Source: Kluyvera intermedia (GTDB lineage: Bacteria; Pseudomonadota; Gammaproteobacteria; Enterobacterales; Enterobacteriaceae). From it: a stretch of 64,000 nucleotides of DNA. The notes below the pieces were generated by a model that did not search any database, was not told the DNA's origin, and saw nothing but the letters and a program-made list of their open reading frames with translations. The DNA lies in contig NZ_CP139986.1 in assembly GCF_034424175.1 (NCBI RefSeq), forward strand, positions 1,178,001-1,242,000, written 5' to 3'. The translations under genes and the position numbers were made by a program. This document shows positions 28,301-35,683 of the stretch, piece after piece; the first letter of the stretch is position 1, and every line of letters begins with the position of its first letter.

Positions 28301-28468
28301 GCAAGCACCTTAAAATCACCATCATACACTAAATCAGTAAGTTGGCAGCATTACCGCTCGCTCCTTGGTCTTGAGTTCAGGTCTAAATCTTGTGAGTGAA
28401 AATTAAACACTCATACGTCCACCCAGTTTTATTTACTGTGTTGTTAGCCAATATATTGGATACTATGC

Positions 28469-28511
28469 CCAAGTGACTCAACTCTGAATTCTGTATCTTG
28501 AAGTCACTTGG
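28469..28511. repeat. 10-bp inverted repeat upstream of the LacI-type gene
   Basis: CCAAGTGACT (28469-28478) and AGTCACTTGG (28502-28511) are perfect complements with 23 bases between. They lie 38 bases before the repressor start. This may be an operator, a hairpin or the end of an old element; not resolved. Confidence 0.5.
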
Positions 28512-28548
28512 AGATATGGCAATAGTGCATTATTGAAGGAAATAGGTA

Positions 28549-29514
28549 ATGAGTAAAAAAATGACCATGGCTGAGATTTCAAGGCAGCTTGGAATTTCAA
28601 CAATGACTGTGTCGCGTTACTTTAATGGCGGTTATGTCTCGGAAGAGAACCGCCTTAAAATTGATGCCATCGTCAAAGAGAGTCATTACACGCCTAATAT
28701 ATTTGCTCGCTCCATTCGTAGCCAATCCAATATTATTGGTTTCATCGCGCCTCGTATTGAGTCATATACGACCAGTTTAGTGATTAAAGGGGCGCTGGCT
28801 GCTGCCAATGAATCACAAGTACGAATGCTGTTTCATGCCACAGGGTTTAACCATGAGTCAGAATGCCAAGCTGTGAGAGAGTTTAACGGCTTAAATGCAT
28901 TGGGCACGATTATTATTGCGTCAAAGCACAGTGTCGAAGAGACTTTTTATCGAACCTTAGACAATGTGGTATTTATTGGCAAAAATACCCCCCACCATTG
29001 CTGTTTATATTACCCCGATCATGCAGCGATTAAAGCCCTCGTCTCCCACACCATCACTCAGTTAAAACAGCAGCAGGCACCGCTGGCTGCCGTACATTAT
29101 ATTTATGATGAGCGTATGCTTTCTAGCCGCACTAAGTTGATGCAAGCCACTATTACCGACACCGTCCCTGAGTTGAATTTATCACTACAAGCCCTAGCCA
29201 ACTCGGAGGACAAAGCTGGCTATCAGGCCGTTCAATTACAGCCTAATCATGTCTACTTTTGTGCCACCGATAATATTGCCATTCGTTTATATCGTCGCGC
29301 CAAAGAACAGCAACTCAAGATCGGTCATAACGTATGGATTGTAGGCATGGGTGACTATGACTACAGCGATTTGTTAGTCCCGAGCCTGACGACTGTCGCT
29401 TTTAACTACTATCAAGTGGGCTACCAAGCTGTCAAAAAATTGCTCAAGCGCGATTTCAGTTCTGTTGAAGGCACATTCGACATAAAGATGAGAGAAAGCT
29501 CACAATTCCTCTGA
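28549..29514 (+). CDS. LacI-family repressor of the sugar module
   Basis: A 321-residue regulator with an N-terminal helix-turn-helix and hinge (MAEISRQLGISTMTVSRYFNGG, RSIRSQSNIIGF) and a periplasmic-binding-protein-like sensor domain ending in KKLLKRDFSSVEG. AAGGAAA precedes the ATG. The genes downstream make control of an alpha-glucoside operon likely, through the palindrome at 29547. Base composition is visibly more AT-rich than the pco/sil genes on either side, and similar to Vibrio/Aeromonas-type sequence. Confidence 0.85.
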   Translation: MSKKMTMAEISRQLGISTMTVSRYFNGGYVSEENRLKIDAIVKESHYTPNIFARSIRSQSNIIGFIAPRIESYTTSLVIKGALAAANESQVRMLFHATGFNHESECQAVREFNGLNALGTIIIASKHSVEETFYRTLDNVVFIGKNTPHHCCLYYPDHAAIKALVSHTITQLKQQQAPLAAVHYIYDERMLSSRTKLMQATITDTVPELNLSLQALANSEDKAGYQAVQLQPNHVYFCATDNIAIRLYRRAKEQQLKIGHNVWIVGMGDYDYSDLLVPSLTTVAFNYYQVGYQAVKKLLKRDFSSVEGTFDIKMRESSQFL

Positions 29515-29546
29515 AATTGTGTTGAGTCCAAATCGGTTCTACTTAA

Positions 29547-29574
29547 CTATATATGTTAACGATAACACATATAG
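29547..29574. promoter_or_regulatory. LacI-type operator before the glucosidase gene
   Basis: A 28-bp palindrome with 24 of 28 positions symmetric and the central TGTTAACGATAACA (29554-29567). The CG centre is the hallmark of LacI/GalR-family operators. It lies in the 68-bp gap between the repressor gene and the glucosidase and very close to the latter's start, so repression by promoter occlusion is expected. Confidence 0.75.
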
Positions 29575-29582
29575 TATAACCG

Positions 29583-31316
29583 ATGACACTCGCTCCTAAT
29601 ATGCACTCAAAACCACTCGCGTGGTGGAAGAAAGCAACCGCCTACCAAATTTATCCCCGTAGTTTTTATGATACAAACCAGGACGGTATTGGTGACATCA
29701 ATGGCATCATTGCTAAGCTCGATTATCTTGCTGATTTGGGCATTGATTTAATATGGATTTGCCCATTCTATGCATCACCTAATGATGATAACGGGTACGA
29801 TATTAGTGACTATCAAGCGATTCATCCTGACTTTGGAACCCTTGAGGATGTGGATGAACTAATCAGTGCTGCTCATAAACGTGGCATTCGCATTATTATG
29901 GATTTAGTGATCAACCACACTAGCGACGAGCACCCATGGTTCATTGAATCTCGAGATAACAAAAATAGCCCTAAGCGCGATTGGTATATTTGGCGTGATG
30001 GTTGTGAGCCTACCGCTGAAAAACCGACTTGCGACCCAAACAACTGGGAAAGTATTTTTCATGGCAGCGCATGGGAATATGATAAAAAAACTGCACAGTA
30101 CTACTTGCACCTATTTTCAAAAAAACAACCTGATCTGAATTGGGAAAATCCTGAAGTTAAACAAGCACTATTTAAAATGATTTATTGGTGGTTGGAGCGT
30201 GGTATTGATGGCTTCCGTGTGGATGCAATTAGCCATATTCAGAAACAACCAGGTTTACCTTCTTTACCCAATCCAAAGGGTGAAAAGTATGTCTCTTCGT
30301 TTGATTATCATATGAATGTGGCAGGGATTGAAAAACATCTGCATGAGTTAAAAGAGCAGGCGTTTGATCCCTTTAACATAGTGACAGTTGGTGAGGCTAA
30401 TGGGGTGACTGCCGACAATGCATTACTTTGGGTTGCCGAAGCGACCGAGCACGATCAAGGCGGTGTTTTCAACATGATTTTTCAGTTTGAACACATGAAG
30501 CTATGGTCGGAAGAACAAAGCAACGTGCCTTTAGATCTAGTGGAGTTCAAACGCATTTTATCGCGTTGGCAAGATGCATTAGAAGGTAAAGGCTGGAATG
30601 CGCTTTATTTAGAAAACCACGATCAAGCTCGTAGCATTGATACTTTTGCCGACCCTACCTCTAGGTATGCCAGTGCTACCGCGTTAGCGAGTTGTTATTT
30701 CTTGATGAAAGGAACTCCGTTTATTTATCAGGGCCAAGAGATTGGTATGGTAAATCATCAGTTTACTTCTCTTGATGAATTTAATGATGTGTCTGCTAGA
30801 AATTTAATTCAAAAGCTATCTCAACAAGGTCAAAGCGATGCAGACATCTTAGCCTTGTTAAATCAAGTATCTCGCGACCACAGTCGCTTGCCAATGCAAT
30901 GGAATGCGCAGGATTTTGCCGGTTTTTCTGAGGTGCAACCTTGGTTCTCCGTCAATCAACAGTACGCAGATATCAATGTTGAGCAACAACAGAAAGATCC
31001 AAATTCGATTTTGAGTTTCTATAAGCAGCTGATTGCTCTGCGTAAGTCAAATGTAAGTTTAGTGGTTGGCCGCTATCAATTGCTGCTACCTAACGACCCT
31101 AATATCTATGCTTATCAACGTGTTGCACAAGATATGACATGGACCATTATTACCAATTTAAGTCCACAAGAGAGCATCGTTGATATCGACCGCATGCAAT
31201 TAGGCGAGTTAATGCTTGATAATCAGAATGTCAACAATGAACACGTTCGCTCAGATTTTATAGCGACGCAAATTGCCCCACCTTATGCTGCGTATATATT
31301 TGCAAGAAAGCACTAA
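29583..31316 (+). CDS. GH13 alpha-glucosidase (oligo-1,6-glucosidase / trehalose-6-phosphate hydrolase type)
   Basis: A 577-residue GH13 enzyme with the four conserved regions: DLVINHTSDEHPWF, GFRVDAISH (nucleophile D214), VGEANG (acid E271) and ENHDQ (D347). The N-terminus WWKKATAYQIYPRSFYDTNQDG is typical of the oligo-1,6-glucosidase/TreC/alpha-glucosidase subfamily that cuts imported, often phosphorylated, disaccharides in the cytoplasm. It is paired with a PTS permease. The start may be 29583 or the ATG six codons later; no clear ribosome site distinguishes them. The exact substrate cannot be assigned. Confidence 0.88.
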   Translation: MTLAPNMHSKPLAWWKKATAYQIYPRSFYDTNQDGIGDINGIIAKLDYLADLGIDLIWICPFYASPNDDNGYDISDYQAIHPDFGTLEDVDELISAAHKRGIRIIMDLVINHTSDEHPWFIESRDNKNSPKRDWYIWRDGCEPTAEKPTCDPNNWESIFHGSAWEYDKKTAQYYLHLFSKKQPDLNWENPEVKQALFKMIYWWLERGIDGFRVDAISHIQKQPGLPSLPNPKGEKYVSSFDYHMNVAGIEKHLHELKEQAFDPFNIVTVGEANGVTADNALLWVAEATEHDQGGVFNMIFQFEHMKLWSEEQSNVPLDLVEFKRILSRWQDALEGKGWNALYLENHDQARSIDTFADPTSRYASATALASCYFLMKGTPFIYQGQEIGMVNHQFTSLDEFNDVSARNLIQKLSQQGQSDADILALLNQVSRDHSRLPMQWNAQDFAGFSEVQPWFSVNQQYADINVEQQQKDPNSILSFYKQLIALRKSNVSLVVGRYQLLLPNDPNIYAYQRVAQDMTWTIITNLSPQESIVDIDRMQLGELMLDNQNVNNEHVRSDFIATQIAPPYAAYIFARKH

Positions 31317-31375
31317 ATTATATTTATCGCAGGGCCTTGATAAGGCTACCCTGCATTTAAACCAAGGAATCATTT

Positions 31376-33004
31376 ATGAGTCAGTTACTATCTTTTGATT
31401 TTTGGCAACGATTTGGGAAATCCCTTATCGTTGTTATCGCGGTGATGCCAGCCGCTGGTATCATGATATCACTCGGTAAAGTTGTCGCAATGTATGCTGG
31501 TGGTATTGGTGCCATTGAAACACTAGGCGCTATTATGGAAAACATAGGCTGGGGGATCATAGTTAATCTTCACCTATTATTTGCTGTCGCTATTGGTGGA
31601 TCATGGGCTAAAGAACGTGCAGGAGGAGCATTTGCCGCGCTGATCGCCTTCATCTTAATTAACCGTATCACTGGGGTTATATTAGGCGTGGATAACGCTA
31701 TGCTCAGTGATCCCGAGGCGGTTGTGATGAGCCTATTTGGTTCTGAGCTACCTGTCTCTCAATTCTTCACTAATATTTTGGGTGCTCCTGCTCTAAATAT
31801 GGGTGTGTTTATCGGTATTATGTCTGGCTATTTAGGTGCCAACTTATTTAACCGTTATCATGACTTCGCTCGCTTACCTCAGGCATTAGCATTTTTCAAC
31901 GGTAAGCGTTTTGTACCTTTTGTTGTTATTTTCTATTCGATGATTATTGCGTTTGCTTTATCAATCGTATGGCCTTTAATTCAAGGTGCGCTTAATGATT
32001 TTGGTCAATGGATTGCAACCTCTAAAGACACTGCGCCGATCACTGCTCCTTTCTTGTATGGTACGTTAGAGCGCTTATTACTGCCATTTGGTTTACACCA
32101 CACTTTAACTATTCCAATGAATTACACCGAGTTGGGTGGTACTTATGAGCTTTTAACAGGGGTGAATGCGGGGGCAAGTGTTTATGGTCAAGATCCACTA
32201 TGGCTTGCTTGGGTTAGCGATTTAAATAATCTTAAATTAAGCGATCCGACAACTTACCAACATCTATTAGATACGGTGCATCCAGCACGTTTTAAAGCGG
32301 GCCAAGTTATTATCGCAGCGTCTTCATTGATTGGTATTGGACTTGCGATGTATCACTGTGTTGATAGTGATAAGCGCGCACAATACAAGCCAATGTTTTT
32401 ATCTGCGTGTCTTGCTGTGTTATTAACCGGTGTGACAGAGCCTATTGAATTCATGTTTATGTTTATTGCTCCTGTTTTGTATGTTGCGCATGCGGTATTA
32501 ACAGGGATTGCATTTGCGTTGGTCGATGTGATGGACCTACGTATACATGCCTTTGGTTTGATTGAGTTACTCACTCGTATACCTATGATGGTTTCAGCGG
32601 GAATCGGTGGTGATTTGGTTCGCTTCGCATTGGTTTCTATTGTTTTCTTTGGTGTTAACTATGGATTATTCCGTGTGCTCATTGTCAAATTTAAATTGCC
32701 AACACCGGGCCGTATGGGTAACTACCTCGATGAAAGTTCAGAATCCATGTCAGAAGATGAGAAGATGGACATTATTATTCAGAATTTAGGTGGCCGTGCC
32801 AATATTGTTGAGATTGATGCTTGTATGACTCGCTTGCGCATTACAGTTAATGACCCGCAGTTGGTTGCTGAATATGCATTATGGAAGCCGACAGGAGCAC
32901 TTGGTGCTGTAATTAAAGAACAGGGAGTACAAGTTATTTATGGTCCAGGAGTGGATGTCATTAAATCTAGATTAGTTGAGAAGTTTTCAGCACAACCTGC
33001 GTAA
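31376..33004 (+). CDS. PTS permease EIICB, glucose/maltose (MalX-like) type
   Basis: A 542-residue fusion of an EIIC membrane domain (about residues 1-430, ten or so helices; LLLPFGLHHTLTIPMNYTELGG and TGVTEPIEFMFMFIAP are the substrate-site signatures) and an EIIB domain with the phosphorylated Cys in EIDACMTRLRITV (near residue 480). It imports and phosphorylates an alpha-glucoside such as maltose. No EIIA is encoded here, so host EIIA-Glc (Crr) is presumably needed. AAGGAA precedes the ATG. Confidence 0.88.
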   Translation: MSQLLSFDFWQRFGKSLIVVIAVMPAAGIMISLGKVVAMYAGGIGAIETLGAIMENIGWGIIVNLHLLFAVAIGGSWAKERAGGAFAALIAFILINRITGVILGVDNAMLSDPEAVVMSLFGSELPVSQFFTNILGAPALNMGVFIGIMSGYLGANLFNRYHDFARLPQALAFFNGKRFVPFVVIFYSMIIAFALSIVWPLIQGALNDFGQWIATSKDTAPITAPFLYGTLERLLLPFGLHHTLTIPMNYTELGGTYELLTGVNAGASVYGQDPLWLAWVSDLNNLKLSDPTTYQHLLDTVHPARFKAGQVIIAASSLIGIGLAMYHCVDSDKRAQYKPMFLSACLAVLLTGVTEPIEFMFMFIAPVLYVAHAVLTGIAFALVDVMDLRIHAFGLIELLTRIPMMVSAGIGGDLVRFALVSIVFFGVNYGLFRVLIVKFKLPTPGRMGNYLDESSESMSEDEKMDIIIQNLGGRANIVEIDACMTRLRITVNDPQLVAEYALWKPTGALGAVIKEQGVQVIYGPGVDVIKSRLVEKFSAQPA

Positions 33005-33037
33005 TTCATTCTCTACCCTAGATAAAATAACCTCGAG

Positions 33038-33060
33038 AAACGCAGCCTTGAGCTGCGTTT
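33038..33060 (+). terminator. Hairpin after the PTS gene
   Basis: AAACGCAGC / GCTGCGTTT with a 5-base loop, 34 bases after the PTS stop. The T run is short, so it may be a weak terminator that partly separates the last gene of the module. Confidence 0.65.
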
Positions 33061-33090
33061 AACTCGCTACAATGAATAAGTGAATAATAA

Positions 33091-33897
33091 ATGAAGTTAA
33101 TGACGCTAAATACCCATAGTTGGCAAGAAGAGAAACAACTAGAAAAGTTGGATGTGGTAGCGCAAGCCATTATCGAGCAAGGGTGCGATGTCGTTGCATT
33201 ACAGGAAGTGAATCAACATCAAAATAGCTCGGCTGTTGATGCCAATATATTAACTAATCACACCGTGCTCGCTGATAACTATGGATATTTATTACAGAAA
33301 AAACTCATGGAATACGGCTATCACTACCAACTTACATGGGATTTCGTTCATCAAAGTTATGACGTATATCAAGAGGGACTGGCATTCTTGACGCGACTGC
33401 CGATTGTCGAGCATGAGGTCATTGACCTAAGTGATAACTATGATGTGAACTTTTGGAAACATAGGCGAGCAGTGCGTATTAAGGTCACTTCTCAACGAGG
33501 TGATTTCAATCTTTATAATTGTCATTGCGGCTGGTGGAGTGACTCAGAGAGCTCATTTGAGGACCAGTTCAACAGAATAAAGGCAACATTATCAACAGAG
33601 TTGAGCTTTCTATTAGGCGATTTCAACAACCCAAGCCATATACGCAATGAAGGTTATGATTATGTATTACAGTGCGGTTTGATAGATTGTTATGAAATAG
33701 CAGAAATAAAAGACTCCGGAACTACTGTAATTAAAAATATTGACGGTTGGGAACAAAATAGCCAAGCGCTACGCATTGATTTGGTTCTTAGTAATCAACC
33801 GATGGTGGTAAAGCAGCATCAGGTGATTTTTAATAACGATTTTTATCCGGTTGTATCGGATCACTTTGGGGTTCTGGTGGAAGTAGACATTATTTAA
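33091..33897 (+). CDS. Endonuclease/exonuclease/phosphatase-family protein
   Basis: A 268-residue EEP-fold protein with the metal-site motifs LNTHSWQ, VVALQEVNQ, LLGDFNNPSH and VVSDHFGVLVEV. Members hydrolyse phosphodiesters or phosphomonoesters of nucleic acids, lipids or sugars. Linkage to a PTS/glucosidase unit and the same AT-rich composition suggest a role in sugar-phosphate handling, but this is inference. It ends 21 bases before the second IS1. Confidence 0.82.
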   Translation: MKLMTLNTHSWQEEKQLEKLDVVAQAIIEQGCDVVALQEVNQHQNSSAVDANILTNHTVLADNYGYLLQKKLMEYGYHYQLTWDFVHQSYDVYQEGLAFLTRLPIVEHEVIDLSDNYDVNFWKHRRAVRIKVTSQRGDFNLYNCHCGWWSDSESSFEDQFNRIKATLSTELSFLLGDFNNPSHIRNEGYDYVLQCGLIDCYEIAEIKDSGTTVIKNIDGWEQNSQALRIDLVLSNQPMVVKQHQVIFNNDFYPVVSDHFGVLVEVDII

Positions 33898-33933
33898 TGT
33901 TTATTCATAGACTAAACCGGTAATGACTCCAAC

Positions 33934-34437
33934 TTACTGATAGTGTTTTATGTTCAGATAATGCCCGATGACCTTGTCATGCAGCTCCACCGATTTTGAG
34001 AACGACAGTGACTTCCGTCCCAGCCTTGCCAGATGTTGTCTCAGATTCAGGTTATGTCGCTCAATGCGCTGAGTGTAACGCTTGCTGATAACGTGCAGCT
34101 TTCCCTTCAGGCGTGATTCATACAGCGGCCAGCCATCCGTCATCCATACCACGACCTCAAAGGCCGACAGCAGGCTCAGAAGACGCTCCAGTGTGGCCAG
34201 AGTGCGTTCACCGAAGACGTGCGCCACAACCGTCCTCCGTATCCTGTCATACGCGTAAAACAGCCAGCGCTGACGTGATTTAGCACCGACGTAGCCCCAC
34301 TGTTCGTCCATTTCAGCGCAGACAATCACATCACTGCCCGGTTGTATGCGCCAGGTTACCGACTGCGGCCTGAGTTTTTTAAGTGACGTAAAACCGTGTT
34401 GAGGCCAACGCCCATAATGCGTGCACTGGCGCGACAT
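33934..34437 (-). CDS. insB: IS1 InsB
   Basis: The 167-residue protein is identical to the InsB at 27603, with the same catalytic motifs. It is expressed as InsAB' by frameshifting. Confidence 0.93.
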   Translation of the reverse strand: MSRQCTHYGRWPQHGFTSLKKLRPQSVTWRIQPGSDVIVCAEMDEQWGYVGAKSRQRWLFYAYDRIRRTVVAHVFGERTLATLERLLSLLSAFEVVVWMTDGWPLYESRLKGKLHVISKRYTQRIERHNLNLRQHLARLGRKSLSFSKSVELHDKVIGHYLNIKHYQ

Positions 34438-34631
34438 CCGACGCCATTCATGGCCATATCAATGATTTTCTGGTGCGTACCGGGCTGAGAGGCGGTGTAA
34501 GTGAACTGTAGTTGCCATGTTTTACGGCAATGAGAGCAGAGATAGCGCTGATGTCCGGCAGTGCTTTTGCCGTTACGCACCACGCCTTCAGTAGCGGAGC
34601 AGGAAGGACATCTGATGGAAATGGAAGCCAC
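34356..34631 (-). CDS. insA: IS1 InsA
   Basis: A 91-residue protein identical to the InsA at 28025; the single base difference between the two IS1 copies is silent in this frame. Confidence 0.93.
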   Translation of the reverse strand: MASISIRCPSCSATEGVVRNGKSTAGHQRYLCSHCRKTWQLQFTYTASQPGTHQKIIDMAMNGVGCRASARIMGVGLNTVLRHLKNSGRSR

Positions 34632-34686
34632 GCAAGCACCTTAAAATCACCATCATACACTAAATCAGTAAGTTGGCAGCATTACC

Positions 34687-35412
34687 GATGTCGTAAAAGA
34701 AAATGCCTACCTTTCAGCCACCCGCTCGGGGCTGGAATCGAACGAGATCGCTACTCTTCAGCGCTCCTTGCCTTCCCGGTTTAATCTGCGGCATTTGAAA
34801 AAAAATGAATCATTAAAACTCGTACTGCAAAAGAAAGCGGGAAAATCACGTGTCGTGGCCTATAAATTTACGTCCGGTTCATTTAATTACACGGCGTATC
34901 GTATATCAGATAAAAAGTTCTATAACCTTTCCGATACTTCCGGGAAAGGCAGTCTCGATTATCCGTTACCGGCCACAGCAAGACTCAGTTCGCCTTTCAA
35001 TCCTGCAAGACTTAACCCGGTATCGGGAAAAGTGAGTCCCCATAATGGCATTGATTATTCCATGCCCATGAACACGAAAATAGTCAGCGTCATCGACGGA
35101 AAAATCACCCGGGCCGAATACAACAGTACCATGGGATATTTTGTTGAAGTAACGGGAAAAGCCGGTGTTAAAACTCGCTATCTCCACCTCAATAAAATAC
35201 TCGTTACTAAAGGGGCCAGGGTTACCCGGGGAGACGCTATTGCGTTATCCGGTAACAGCGGACGTTCATCCGGTCCTCATCTGCATTACGAGCTGGTCAT
35301 CAATAACAATCCTGTTAACTCACTGGCGTTCCGGACGGCGGCACCCGCTGATAACAAACTCGAACAGCATGCCTTTGCGCATGCCAGAGACTACGAACGA
35401 TACCTGGACTGA
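34687..35412 (+). pseudogene. M23-family metallopeptidase, 5' end removed by IS1
   Basis: The open frame starts directly at the IS1 boundary (DVVKENAYLSATRSGLESNE) and runs to a normal stop. The peptidase_M23 (LytM) domain is complete: HNGIDYSMPMNTKI holds the first H and D, and SSGPHLHYELVINN the HxH. The family cleaves peptidoglycan cross-links. This gene normally sits between pco and silP in the copper-silver island; about half of it, with the signal peptide, is missing. A TTG at 34768 could restart translation without export. Confidence 0.87.
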
Positions 35413-35414
35413 TA

Positions 35415-35437
35415 ACGGGACCGCGACGCGGTCCCGT
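35415..35437. terminator. GC-rich hairpin between the convergent M23 and DUF2933 genes
   Basis: ACGGGACCGC / GCGGTCCCGT with a 3-base loop, just after the M23 stop. It lacks a long T run, so its strength is uncertain. Confidence 0.6.
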
Positions 35438-35445
35438 CTGCCGGA

Positions 35446-35643
35446 TTAATTTTTTTTATCGTTTTCACTTCCGTGATGTTGATGATCTCCATGCCCCCCG
35501 TGACCGTGGAAAAGATGCATGAGCGGACAAAGCAGCAGTAACAGATATGGCCAGTAGCCTGCCACATGTGACCAGTGTTCGCGCAGGAGAGCAAATGCCG
35601 CAATCGCGGCGACAGCAATAAGCGCATAGGTGGTACTTTTCAT
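35446..35643 (-). CDS. Small DUF2933 membrane protein
   Basis: A 65-residue protein with two hydrophobic segments and a His-rich tail (HLFHGHGGHGDHQHHGSEND). It is a standard member of the copper-silver island just after silP. The His cluster suggests metal binding at the membrane; no tested function is known to me. GGAG precedes the ATG. Confidence 0.8.
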   Translation of the reverse strand: MKSTTYALIAVAAIAAFALLREHWSHVAGYWPYLLLLLCPLMHLFHGHGGHGDHQHHGSENDKKN

Positions 35644-35683
35644 ACCGGACTCCTTCTGTTCGTAACTGACCCTTCACTCAGGG

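Larger units (their letters stand above)
27588..28355. mobile_element. IS1, first copy (768 bp)
   Basis: Begins GGTAATGACTCCAACTTACT and ends ..AAGTTGGCAGCATTACC, exactly 768 bp. Same orientation as the copy at 33919. Flanks (pcoC on the left) show no 8-9 bp target duplication. Confidence 0.96.
33919..34686. mobile_element. IS1, second copy (768 bp)
   Basis: Same length and orientation as the copy at 27588. The only difference I noticed is one base (28199 G versus 34530 A). The two copies bracket the sugar module like a composite transposon, but the outer flanks do not share a target duplication. Confidence 0.96.

Noticed and set aside
27579..34695. Target-site duplication of an IS1 composite transposon
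   Set aside because: The 9-bp outer flanks CAGAGAAAG and GATGTCGTA are unrelated, so simple composite transposition into pco cannot be shown; recombination with deletion is more likely.
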